In this document: positions 9,636 to 19,665 of the stretch, in pieces
Numbering within the stretch: the first letter of the stretch is position 1
Layout: every line of letters starts with the position of its first letter
Origin: Carposina sasakii
Taxonomy: Eukaryota > Arthropoda > Insecta > Lepidoptera > Carposinidae
Length of the DNA stretch: 64,000 nt
Assembly (NCBI GenBank): GCA_014607495.2
Contig: CP053159.1
Location: 8,625,501 to 8,689,500 of the forward strand
Direction: 5' to 3'
The notes under the pieces: generated by a model
The model's input: the letters and a program-made list of their open reading frames with translations, nothing else
The model's database searches: none
Told to the model about the DNA's origin: nothing
Made by a program: the position numbers and the translations under genes

Positions 9636-10080
9636 TTTTCAGCTTACTATTTACAAATTTTAATAGAAGAATTCTAAATTCTAGCCCATAATTAACTTCA
9701 CACTAAATTACCCTCATAACAAGTATCACTTAATATCACAGATGATCACTATTTACACGATATTATGTTGAAATATTTCCGTATTTCAGATTTATTGACC
9801 ACCTAAATCCAAATATCGAAGTGGTCTAAACTGTGCTGTGTGCTATTGAAATAGTCCGAACTTCTGGCGGCCGTTCTAAATTTAATTTTGGTCGCGACGT
9901 CTCACGCATGCGTCGTGAGTTCACCGGTAATTCCTGTAAGTGCCGAGTTGTAGTATAAAACCGAGTATAAACAAACTGTTGCATATTATCGTATGTCGCA
10001 GTCCGAAAATGCTAATTGGAAATTAGGTTCGCGAATAGCGTGAAGTAAAGGGTTAAACGAATTATGGTGTTCGTTGTTTG
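9636..10080 (-). promoter_or_regulatory. Presumed 5'UTR and promoter region of beat gene 1
   Basis: Upstream of the ATG the sequence becomes non-repetitive and CG-containing (GGCGGCCG near 9870, GGTCGCGACGTC near 9890, GCATGCGTCG near 9906), unlike the surrounding AT-rich DNA. A plus-strand TATAAAA lies at about 9953, so initiation could be bidirectional. The transcription start cannot be fixed from sequence alone. Confidence 0.4.
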
Positions 10081-10374
10081 TTAATTGCGGTCCACCCCTA
10101 ATGAGTCACGGCGGAAATATTTCTGTGCACATTTTTGATGTTGATTCTTGTTACGTTAGTCATTTAATTTGACGAAAAATTCTGGATTCTGAGAATTACT
10201 ACTACTTAGTAACTTGTTGTAACCCGCAACTTCGTTTTTAGTGAAAGATAAATAAATATGTATAAGTATTATTTTACAGTCTAAGTACCTAGTAATTAGA
10301 ATTAAATTTAAAGGTGAATTAAATTTTTATCCAGAAAGTCTCACTATTGTCAATTCGTTCAGCTATTTTAAAAA

Positions 10375-10945
10375 GTAACCAGAAGTCGTCCGCGTAAATA
10401 TTTAGGATTCCCGTTTTTCCCGTTCCCGTGGGAATTTTGGGATATCTTTGCTTATCGGGTGCCAACGTCATACAAAGAACACACCCTCCAAGTTTCAGGT
10501 TTCTAAGATCAGCGGTATAGGCTGTGTGTTGATCCGACCGTCATTATGTCGCCGTTAATATTAGAATCCTGTTCTTCCTGTTACCGTGGGAATTTCAGGA
10601 AAACCTTTCATATCGGGAGATTATATCATGAAAAGAACACACCCTCTAAGGTCCAGGTCTCTAAGACCTGTGCGTTGATCCGTCACTGTCCGTCGTCGTC
10701 AGTCATCATCATAATTTACAAAAAATCCATGTACCTACCTTACTGTGCCAAAATACATAATTTAATTTTACCCTATCGACAAACTCTACATTAGTTATGC
10801 TTGTGTGAGCGTATTTTTTTCTTTTGTACTGTATCCGGTTACGATTGATAGGGCTTCTAGATATATACCTTGAAAAGCAAGCTGTGAAAAATTTGCGCCC
10901 TCTAGGTGAAGACTTAGGAATCGTGTGTTGGTACCAAAAAGCAGA
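10375..10945 (+). repeat. Dispersed repeat with 'CCCGTTCCCGTGGGAATT' and two diverged repeats of it
   Basis: Starts near GTCGTCCGCGTAAATATTT and runs through CCGTTCCCGTGGGAATTTT, AACACACCCTCCAAG and TGTGTGTTGATCCG. A second, diverged version follows at 10555-10710 and a weaker third near 10840-10945. Shorter relatives are at 51340-51420 (minus) and 62735-62870. The reading frames here are shadows. Confidence 0.65.
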
Positions 10946-12534
10946 GTCCAACTAAGTAGGTGCACAAAATAATAGATGGCGCCACTAGACTTGATATTCT
11001 TCATGTGTTCAGTACATTTTACAAGTTAATAAATCTAAAAGTTTTTTTTTAAGTGCACTACCATATTTATTTTTATGTACTTAGATAATTAATGACTTCG
11101 TCCGCTCAAAATTAACGAAGTTTAATGTAAGAGCTAACAAAATTTTTCCGGTAACGTTTGACAATATTTAAAGCAAAAGAAAGACATTGAAAATAACTGA
11201 AACGCTGTCAAAATGAAATCTCAATCTAAACTAAGCCAAACAAAAACGTTCCGTTGAAAGGTAAATGCTGCCATTTAGCGAAATTGTCTACCAGGTAAAG
11301 TGGACAATGTTCATTCACTGTACGAACACAGCCTAAGCAAGGATTAAAAATTGAACTTAGCATATTAAAACCGTTGTATATAAATTGTAGGTACTGTAGG
11401 TAAAGTATCGACATAATAAACTGATTTCATGCTTATATAACAGCAAAACGCTACGTAAAAGGAGTTATAACCTCAATTAATGTAGAGTTAAAACATCGGA
11501 CAAATAGGTTTATTTGCGAACATGTAATATTTGCAGCGCGAACGTTAATTAAGCTGGGTCGAAGGTAGCGTCCACTGACATTGATATAGAGAACCTGGAA
11601 GGGTAAAATAAAATAAGTAACCTGCCTACCTATCCAAAATTTAATTAATATTAAACATTTGAAAACCGTTTTGGTACACACTGACTGATTGAGTGAATGA
11701 CTGACAAACAACGCACAACGCACAACCTAACCTAACCTACTGATCGTAATTGGCACGCATCTTCATTGGGAGTTCAAAGGAGCACTTAGAAAAGATTTTT
11801 CAAAATTCCTACGGAAACGGGAGAAACGGGAATGTTGATCAAAGTAATAAAATATTCGTTTTAAGATGCACCAATAAATATTTACCTAGGTCCTAATTTA
11901 TACCTCGATTTAGTGGCCATTGGTCAATCATGTACGAAAATTAATAAGAATCCTATGGGCCTTATATGGCCGCTTATTCACGGTTTAGTATGTGTCGCAT
12001 AAAAAATTGCTCTTAGTACCTATGGATGCAACACGCCGAGTTACACACAAGCTACGTTTGCTGTACCTGGATTTAGAGCACGGGACGTATCCAGTGCCAA
12101 CCTAGTAGACCCTCGTGATATGCCAGGCGGGTACATACAAGTATTGTCTATCCGCTGCCTAGAAACTGGGGTATCTAGTCCCATGAGAGAAAGCCAAAGA
12201 GGAGATGCGTTATCAATGCAACTCTGCAATGCAATCCTTCCGACTGTTAGTTATGTTAGAGTGCGTTTCACCGTGTAGTTCCGATGGATGATGGCACTAG
12301 TTACGACGTGTATGACCACATTTTCTGTTTCACTGCATACAAAAAAATGTTAGTTCCGAAATCAGGCATTCCGGAATCATTCTATGAAATAAATATATGA
12401 GTAATCCATCCTGCTCATGCGAAAATATTTACACGCCATATTTATTAGCGAAACTTATCGCCGCAATCTAATTAATAACTACTTAGGTTAGGCCTATTGC
12501 ATAGTATCTATGGGAGGTCGTTTGACCATCCAAA
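10946..12534. other. Intergenic, no gene seen
   Basis: AT-rich sequence, with a more complex stretch at ~12005-12330 that reads as open on the minus strand for 62 codons but shows no recognisable domain; it may be a worn repeat. Short CCTAACCTAACCT runs near 11725 are too few to be telomeric. Confidence 0.5.
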
Positions 12535-13190
12535 TTTTTACAGGATGGTCAGCCGATCTACCTTATCAGGCAGCGTACCCAAAATGCTGGCTGCGTTGCT
12601 GCGCTGAATGGCTATGCTTATTCTTTGGCTAAAGTAGCAGTCAGCATTTTGTGACTTGTTGACGTGTGGACTCTACGAGCCGCCCGGCCAGGTCCCAGTA
12701 TGGAGCGACGCCGGTCCCCGTGGGCCGAAAGTCAAATGGGCCAAATAATTAGCCTCTGTCGAGGTTGGAATATTTACGTCGTTTGAGGGATACCGCAGCT
12801 TCAGCAGCGCCACGTGCTTTTTGCGACGTTTTAGGGAGATGGGTCGGTGCCAGTGTGTGTACGCATGTCCCACACTAGTGGCCGTCCCAACATCCATGGA
12901 ATGAGTGTCATGCTGTCGGGTCTTTTTCCGTCATCGCGCGTTAGGCCATTTGACTCTAGCACGGGGCGGTGATGTTCGCGTTCCTAAAGCCCGGCGGATG
13001 ACATCATTGATAGCGCTATGGGGTGCTATGCGGCCAGCGCTTCTGTTGCAGGATAGCCCATGGTGGTCGAGGCGCTCTACCGTTTCACCACAGGCGCATC
13101 GGTGAGGCACTACATGGGGTACCCATGCGCAATGAAACGGCCAAACGGAATTAATACATTCACCGTTAGATTGCATTTCTGTACACATTA
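12535..13190 (-). pseudogene. Degenerate retroelement ORF, C-terminal reverse-transcriptase-associated region
   Basis: On the minus strand from 13188: [39 protein letters not shown], later TFGPRGP, then after stops QRISIAIQRSNAASILGTL near 12570-12630. I recognise this series as the C-terminal part of a reverse-transcriptase-bearing ORF common in invertebrate genomes, with the order preserved but frames broken. GC content is higher than in the flanks. The retroelement class is not certain. The 85- and 74-residue open pieces are fragments of this relic. Confidence 0.7.
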
Positions 13191-13628
13191 CAGTACATTA
13201 ATAACGTAGTACATTACTGTACATTACAGTAATGCAATCTAAAGTCAAGGACTGAAACTGTGAGGTACCGGCAATCCCGGAGCATCGAGGCAGTTAGATA
13301 GGTACACGACTCATCATTACTCCTTGTTGTACCTACTTTTCTCGCTATACCTCCTTCATGTTTTGTTCCGTCCCCCCTCTGTAAGTTTAAAGTAAAGCCT
13401 ATCAGGCCAAGCCGGCTATATTTGCATGTTTGCTGTACAAACTTTATTAGTGTCGGCTGAAAAGTCGAACCTAATTGCTGTAATTTTAGCGTTTAAATTA
13501 TATATAGGAATAAGCTATTAGGTGCTACAGTTTCAATTAATAAGGTGTTACATTTAGATACTGTAATAACACCTCGCCTAAGAGATGATTTTACCGAGGT
13601 TTTCATGTCAATGGAAAACCAATAATTT
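13191..13628. other. Intergenic, no gene seen
   Basis: Contains a short imperfect repeat of GTACATTA around 13188-13235 and AT-rich sequence. Nothing else is supported. Confidence 0.5.
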
Positions 13629-13932
13629 CTATTGAGGGATCGCCCACCACCGGGCCCTATACCCTCCGCTGACTAGTTAGCTAGTTAGTTGGTTCGGTAG
13701 ATAGAACTAACATGGAAAACTAATCCTGGTGATGCCACGGGTGTTGGCGAAACATATGTCGATTAAAATTTTAATTGGTTTTCGGATTAACAGCTATATA
13801 TTTATGGTTGCATGCTAGGTGCTTGGATCTGGCTTCTCGTTGCGACTGTAGTCTTGTGTTCGTGATCATGAGTGGGCAGATGCGAGGGTCAGCGGAGGGT
13901 ATAGGGCCCGGTGGTGGGCGATCCCTCAATAG
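13629..13932. mobile_element. Non-autonomous element with 45-bp perfect inverted ends
   Basis: Positions 13629-13673 (starting CTATTGAGGGATCGCCCACC) and 13888-13932 are perfect inverted copies. The interior has no gene. A related copy lies at 31570-31735, sharing one end and the interior block (GCTTCTCGTTGCGAC) in the opposite orientation, which shows that this is a dispersed element. Confidence 0.8.
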
Positions 13933-14080
13933 AGATTTGAACTTCCGAATAGTGACGCCTGATACAATTCAATATTAAACCAATAATTACCCGTAACCTA
14001 ACCTAACTAGGTATTTGTTTATTCATTTATGTTTATATATTGAATTGTATCAGGCGTCACTATTCGGAAGTTCAAATCTC
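13932..14080. repeat. 44-bp perfect inverted repeat with 61-bp loop
   Basis: Arms 13932-13975 (GAGATTTGAACTTCCGAATA...) and 14037-14080 are exact reverse complements. They abut the end of the previous inverted-repeat element. The loop is AT-rich with AACCTAACCTAACT. It could form a hairpin in DNA or RNA. Class unknown. Confidence 0.8.
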
Positions 14081-14128
14081 TAATTTATGTTTAAGTATAT
14101 CCAGTATTTTTTCATAATATATGAGACT

Positions 14129-14250
14129 ATCATGAAAGTAGATGAAGCGAAAGAGGTGTGTCAGGATCGTAGCAAATGGAAATCCGTGATCTCTGCCTAC
14201 CCCTCCGGGAAAGAGGTGTGATTATTATGTATGTACTCGTATGTATGTAT
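14129..14250 (+). mobile_element. LINE 3' end fragment with TATG microsatellite tail
   Basis: Reads EAKEVCQDRSKWKSVISAYP then a stop, followed by a TATGTATG-rich tail. DRSKWKS close to a stop is typical of the end of a non-LTR reverse-transcriptase ORF. A relative of the non-coding end (CTCTGCCTAC...GGCGTGATTATATG) is at about 33050-33090. Confidence 0.6.
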
Positions 14251-14274
14251 ATGAGACTAGAGGTGACTGAAGGT

Positions 14275-14643
14275 GGACTAGCGCATTACGTTATCCTACG
14301 GATTAGCAAACCAAGATGACATACAGACTAGTGCATCACGGTAGCCCACGGACTAACCCATCACTATATACTACGGTCTAGCGCATCACGGTAGCCTACG
14401 GACTAGTATATCACTATAGCCTACGGACTAGCGCATCACAATAGCCCACGGAGTGGCGTATCCGTATAGCCTACGAACTAGTGCACCACAATAATTTACA
14501 GATTAGCGTATTACAATAGCCTACAGACTAGCGCATCACTATAGCCTACGGAGTAGTGCATAACAATAGCCTAAAGACTAACGTATTACGATTAGACTAC
14601 GGACTAGTGCATCACTATAGCCTACGGACTAGCGCATTACATC
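14275..14643. repeat. 25-bp minisatellite, about 14 copies
   Basis: Tandem units of about 25 bp with consensus TAGCCTACGGACTAGCGCAT plus CACTA. Units vary by substitutions (GTGCATCACG, GCGTATTACA), and the last copies at 14600-14640 are close to consensus. Non-coding. Confidence 0.9.
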
Positions 14644-14706
14644 ATTTTTTCAAAACTAGTAGTTATTCCTTTTTTCACTACAACCACACATGTGATTTAA
14701 TTATGA

Positions 14707-15010
14707 ACTAGTGGACGCCCACTCCGTCCGCGTGGACTACAGAAAAAACAAAATGTCGAAATTATTCGGGATAAAAACATTTTCCCGGGATAAAAAGTAG
14801 CCTATATGTTAAGTGGGACCTGTCACAATATATTCGTGAAAACTACATCGAAATCGGTTCAGCCGTTTCTGAGATTAGCGTGCACAATCGCACAGACAAA
14901 AATGTCTAAAATCATTGTATTGGGTACTATTGCGTTTCTATAATATTTTTTTTCTCATATATCTTCCATGTACAGACTGCGACCCGTTACATTTTTATTA
15001 TATGTATAGA
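14707..15010 (+). repeat. 'ACTAGTGGACGCCCGCG' family element
   Basis: Plus-oriented copy: CTAGTGGACGCCCACTCCGT, AACAAAATGTCGAAATTATT, AAATCGGTTCAGCCGTTTCT. The tail is merged with AT-rich DNA. Similar in length to the copies at 9038 and 42668. Confidence 0.75.
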
Positions 15011-15229
15011 TCACACGGCAATATAATGCGTACACCTATTTATTTCTTTTACCAATAAAAGGGGGTATAAATCTCAATGAGAATCTCGCGCCGGATGAAT
15101 GATTAAACGGGCAAGTTCTTCATTTGTTTTCACTTTTGGTCGCAAAATAGTGTAGGGGATGGAAGAGGCCGGTAGATTGTAAACGGAAAATACGTCGCCT
15201 GTGGGATGCGCGTACTAAATCATCATTAA

Positions 15230-15360
15230 GAAGCGGCAACCGCGGCGCTCGCTCTATAAAAGATTCAACTTAATTCAAACAAGACAGGCGAGTAATGGCG
15301 GAACAAGATAGAAAAGTGGACTTTTTCAATGATGAAGTATACAAAATACACCTTTAAAGG
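15230..15360 (+). promoter_or_regulatory. Promoter-like sequence with TATA box and a 20-codon ORF
   Basis: GCGGCAACCGCGGCGCTCG is followed by CTATAAAAG at about 15252-15260, then an ATG at about 15295 in the context GTAATGGCG opening 20 codons to a TAA at 15357. The order TATA, short leader, ATG looks like a gene start, but no further exon was found; a GAA|GTATAC site could be a donor. Very tentative. Confidence 0.25.
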
Positions 15361-16071
15361 CACAAAGCACACTGGACCCGTTGGTTCACGTCAAGGACAT
15401 TACTGAAGTTTAGTTCTATACATAGTTGTAATAGGCGTTATATGGGAACATTTATTTATTTACTTATAAATTCCCTAAAAAACATATTATATTTATATAT
15501 TTATTTTCTTATTTTTCTTTATTTTCTTTGCAGATTTATTAATTTATTTCACACAACACATTACAATTTAATTTTGTAGTTAGCTAGAGACTTATCACGA
15601 CGGAATTTTCTCATTTTCGTGCACTTTAGGCAGGAAATTTTGTATCTGTGGTGTGGTTTGGCTAATGATAAGATTGGTTTATATGGCATAAGATTCCATT
15701 TAATACATTTTAGTAGGTTGGTTAACGTTTTATTGTTTAGATAACAATAACAATTAACCAAGCGAGGAGATAGATGCAGCGACAATAAGCGCTTTGGGCA
15801 GCCAGGGGGTCATTAGGTAGGGGACAATGATTACTGATTGTGTAGGTACTGTTTATTTGCGAATTAATAATCAAATATGCCCTATTGTGTAACTTTCCGC
15901 TCATTTATGTCTGTGTATACTGTACTTATATATAGGTATAATAGGAAAGATATGTTTTGTAGTTTCCCAAAACGCTTTCCAGTCAAGTTGGATTCGCCAA
16001 TTTCAATTTAAAAACCTCTTTCTTAAAATTGGACCTACCTAATTGGAATTTGATCACTCAATCAAGGTATA
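15361..16071. other. Intergenic, no gene seen
   Basis: AT-rich. A 74-codon minus-strand open frame at 15561-15785 has no domain or splice context, and I do not support it. Confidence 0.5.
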
Positions 16072-16456
16072 CAGGGTGATTTTTGATCGTCAACGTTCCC
16101 GAAAACTACTGAATCTCCTCATCATCACACCACGATCATTTTTCTCCATGGAAGCATACCTGGGAAGTGTCTGGTTTCCAAAATATTAGGGTCCAAAGTT
16201 GAGTAAATAGACTGCGTTTTTCTGCATAAATGCACATCGATGCGTGTAGCGAGATTTTTTCACGAGAAATAATAATTATTAATATCTGTCTATGAAAAAA
16301 CTAGCATAAACACTAGACACTAAAAAAATTCGCCCGATTAAGTAATAAAAAAAAAAACAAAAAAAATTACATAATTTCAAAGCATTTTTTTGGCATAAAC
16401 TTACTTTATTTGATATAAGGAGTACGTACCCTTCGTTAAGGGTGGCAACGAAAAAT
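16072..16456. mobile_element. MITE, family B, copy 3
   Basis: CAGGGTGATTTTTGATCGTC after TA, then the same central blocks as at 3345 and 4268. The 3' inverted repeat is cut short after GGCAACGAAAAATA. Some bases are duplicated (CACACCACGATC) relative to the other copies. Confidence 0.8.
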
Positions 16457-16567
16457 ATAGGTAGGTATAGCACATTCCGCCCAAATAGTACGGTACTACT
16501 TACATAGAATACTCACGGTTCGTTAGTGGAAGTTTAATAAAAATTTAAATATATGTACGAGTATATA

Positions 16568-16735
16568 CTGGGTGTAAAAAGACAACTTTGTTCTTTTAAT
16601 ACCTCGTATTCTTTGTAACATCACGATCATTTTTTTCTATGGAACCATAATGAACGGATTTTTTTTTTAAATTGCAACCAATGTATTCGATTGACAAATG
16701 TACCTACAAAACTAACATTTTTAAATATTAAAATA
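16568..16735. mobile_element. MITE, family A, copy 2, 3'-truncated
   Basis: CTGGGTGTAAAAAGACAACT after TA. It continues with AATGTATTCGATTGACAAAT, which matches the interior of the copy at 1258 in reverse orientation, and is broken at 16735 where the SINE begins. The SINE therefore probably inserted into or next to it. Confidence 0.75.
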
Positions 16736-16995
16736 AAATTATTAATAAAGAAATGGAAAAAATTCCTCACCCGGGTGGGAATCGAACCCACGACCTCTGC
16801 ATTCCGCGTGCCAGTGCTCTCACCACTGAGCCACCGGGTCAATTACTCGGATGACGATTTTTTTTTACCATCTCTTTTCTAAATTACATATTGGCAACGT
16901 TATTTTTTTATCCCGATAGCTATACACTAGCCAAATCTCGGCAAACAAAGCTGAATCCCTCAGCACAATGTTTAAAGATGAAACGATCAACCATA
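16736..16995 (-). mobile_element. Composite tRNA-related SINE, copy 1
   Basis: On the minus strand: about 155 nt of leader, then GGTGGCTCAGTGGTGAGAGC (A box), GGGTTCGATTCCC (B box) at 16769-16840, then a TTCTTTATTAATAATTTTA tail. A tRNA-like cloverleaf can be drawn (good D and T arms, poor anticodon arm), so this is not a working tRNA. Copy 35605-35860 shares all three parts; fragments are at 33492 and 47891. Confidence 0.75.
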
Positions 16996-18149
16996 TGGAC
17001 CAAAATCCACCTATATTCATTATTTGCCTAGTTATTATTCTTTTCAGCCTGTATTATTTATTGAATGGTTTCAGTAAATTGTTTATACGACTGTTATATT
17101 ATTTAAGAATAGGTAGGTACCCTCTTTGGAAACTTTACCTACTAATTACATGTTAACATTTACTAATAACATGGGGTACATTACTTAGTTTCTATTTTTA
17201 ATCCTTTCCATCCGTAGTTTAGTGAAAGTTTATTTATTATTAAGGGCTGTTTTGTTAAGTTTATATGAGTATCGACTTGAGTTTTAGCTTAATACTTATG
17301 TTTAGCCGATAAGTTTGTTGAAATACAGGACGTTTATGAAAGTGTCCACGACCGGAAAGTTTTGTTAATCAGAGCACGGAAGTCCCGGGTGAGGTCCAAC
17401 TAGTTAGGATGTGTTCACCTCGGACATCCGAAAATCCGAACATAGGGCTTTGCTAAAATAATTGCCTGTGTATTCGGTACTTTAACTCGGTTATGTTATA
17501 CTTGTTAATTTTATTATATAGTGTGAGGACCCGTCGGCCACTGAGTTTGATGTTTGAGTTGTTGTTGGGTTGTTTTAGGTTTATTTTTGTTTTCATCAAT
17601 TTTATGTAGGTATTAAACCATTAGACTAGGTAAATTTTGTAGTTAGGTTAGACCAACAAAATTTTATTGCACTTTTTTGTCTCGGATCTGTATGCGATAT
17701 ATTTAAAGAGAGAAAATTTTAATTTTGCCTTCGAAACAAATTGTTTTTTGAGGCGTCCCTAACAAGAACAATTCAATGTTTACCTAACTAGTGAGAAAAA
17801 AATATTCGTATTTAGATTGACTTTTTTGGTTAACAATATATTGTGGGCTGGTGGTCGAAGTTATAAAGTCCAAGTTTGGCTAGGTATCTTAAGTTATCAG
17901 GAGTGGACGGAATTTCGGTAGCTGTAGCATTAATGAATATCTACGAGTGTTGTTGCTATGTTTCATGGCTTAACTTGAGCAATAAACTACAATAATCCTA
18001 TTACGTAGATTACGTTGTTAAGGATTTTTTTTATCAATTTTCTCCGTTCCTTTTTTAGACAATTTTTTTTATAGAATAGTAAAAACAAGGATAATTATTA
18101 TTAGTATTTTTCAAGAATAACTTGAATCATTACTGTTTTTTAGTTTCGA
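16996..18149. other. Intergenic, no gene seen
   Basis: AT-rich. 17330-17560 is more complex (CCACGACCGGAAAG, GTCCCGGGTGAGGTCCAAC) but has no long ORF and no repeat I can name. Confidence 0.45.
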
Positions 18150-18235
18150 CTAGTGGACGCCCGCGACTCCGTCCGTGTGGACTGCAGAAAAAACAAAATG
18201 TCGAGATTATCTGTGATAAAAACGATAAAATCTCT
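18150..18235 (+). repeat. 'ACTAGTGGACGCCCGCG' family, 5' fragment
   Basis: CTAGTGGACGCCCGCGACTC through AACAAAATGTCGAGATTATC, then a break. Only the 5' end of the family is present. Confidence 0.7.
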
Positions 18236-18327
18236 AAAAGAGATAAGCTTGCCAAGCAAGTAAAGTTTAACCTTCAATAGTTTTAATACAAAATTTGTAT
18301 AAAAAAAAAACTAATTGAAGGTTAAAT

Positions 18328-18592
18328 GTCGTCGTCGTCGTCGTCAGCCTATCGCAATCCACTGCTGGACGTAGGCCTCCCCCAGGCCACGACAAAAGAC
18401 TGCCATGGGGGGTATTTGCCCATAATCACTACGCTGAGCAGGCGGGTTGGTGACTGCAGTTTGTATTTTGGACTATGTTGCCAACACGGGAGGCGCTGTT
18501 GCCCACCTCCCGGAAACCCTTAATCGCCTCGTACGATACCCACGGGCAGACATGGGGTGGTACGAATTCTACTCTGCCGGCACCACGCGGCC
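18328..18592 (-). mobile_element. RTE-tailed SINE-like element, near full length
   Basis: On the minus strand it runs from GCCGCGTGGTGCCGGCAG (18592) through GGGAGGTGGGCAACAGCGCC and CATGGCAGTCTTTT to a TGACGACGACGAC tail at 18328. Just before the tail the last 50 nt equal the RTE 3' end (GGAGGCCTACGTCCAGCAG). Other copies: 42350, 56706, 58519, plus short ends at 48553, 44319 and 1793. The 65-codon plus-strand ORF here is a shadow. Confidence 0.72.
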
Positions 18593-18876
18593 TAAAAGTC
18601 GTGTAGTATGTACTAAGTAGCAGCCTAGGTAAGTAAGCTTAACTGGTTTGTACATTATTGTATATCGGACCTACATGTGGCTAACTGTGCAAGTTTAGTC
18701 CTCAAGTAACTTCAAGCCAGATAACCAACAGTTTGTCAAGTTTAGTAACTGTTTATTCCAATATTATTCTATGAATGATATTGAATGAGATGCACACGTT
18801 AACGTTATACCTATGAAAATGATATACCTAGAAATATATGTATGTAGAAGTCCTTAAAGATGGATAGTTATTATTA

Positions 18877-19313
18877 CAGGGTGTTTGTGATAGCCAGGCA
18901 CATATTGATACCATGACTTCAGACCATGATTCTGAGGCGGAAAACACTGAAAATTTTCGTAGGAACATTCCAAAATTTTCCGATTTTTTTTTCATATTTT
19001 CAGGAAAAAAAATAGGTAGGTACCAACCAAAAAATGATTTTCAAAAAATTGATGCCCCCAAAAAAGTTCAAATAACTGATTAACCCTAATGGAGAGTCCC
19101 AAGTGATCCAAAAAACAGCAATGTATCACACAATAACTAATAAGCCCATTTAATTTGTCACAGGATCGCCCGATACAATTGACGCGGAGAACAAAGATTA
19201 ATGATAATCGAATAAAAAATATTTTTCCTGCGAGTAACAACACTGTCGTATAACTCGACACAATGGTATTTGTTCAGTATTTCAGTATTTGCCTGGTTGT
19301 CACCCACATCCTG
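18877..19313. mobile_element. MITE, family C, copy 1
   Basis: CAGGGTGTTTGTGATAGCCA at the left and its inverse (GCCTGGTTGTCACCCACATC) at the right, flanked by TA. The interior has GATTCTGAGGCGGAAAA and no gene. Relatives: 32515, 33125, 38201 and 58650. Minus-strand frames of 89-103 codons cross this element and the next one and are not genes. Confidence 0.82.
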
Positions 19314-19399
19314 TATAATGTTAGTCTTATTGCGCAGTGTCCGCATACAGCAGGTAGTATAAATAAATGCAGTTAGAATTAAAAGTAAATTACAATATA

Positions 19400-19665
19400 C
19401 AGGGTGTAACAAAAAGGGTATGTTAAGCGAAAAGCTATGTAAATAGCCCACTATGAAGAACCTATCCACAAAATTTGAGATACGAAATCACATGTTTATA
19501 TTTCCCGATAGTATGGAGAATTTTTAAATATCTCAGGAATTTTCATACAATCTTGAAAAATAAAAATGTGATTTCGTGTTTCAAATTTTGGAAATAGGTT
19601 CTCTACCTATATAGTGGGCTATTTATACAGCTTTTCGCTTAACATACCCTTTCTGTTACACCCTG
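19400..19665. mobile_element. MITE, family D, near-palindromic (266 bp)
   Basis: Starts CAGGGTGTAACAAAAAGGGT and ends with the inverse, TA on both sides. The two halves pair over most of their length (ATAGCCCACTATGAAGAACC with its counterpart), leaving a small centre, so a transcript would form a long hairpin. Fragments of an end occur near 31145 and 40225. Confidence 0.85.

Noticed and set aside
11724..11738. Telomeric CCTAA repeats
   Set aside because: Only two to three units; short runs like this are common in insect DNA.
12905..13105. 66-codon plus-strand ORF
   Set aside because: Shadow of the minus-strand retroelement relic.
14275..14643. CRISPR-like array
   Set aside because: Units are contiguous 25-bp tandem repeats with no distinct spacers, in a eukaryotic genome; it is a minisatellite.
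16769..16840. Functional tRNA gene on the minus strand
   Set aside because: A and B boxes are good, but the anticodon arm does not pair, position 33 is not T, and the same unit recurs within a dispersed element.
19158..19469. 103-codon minus-strand ORF
   Set aside because: Runs through the end of one MITE and the start of another.
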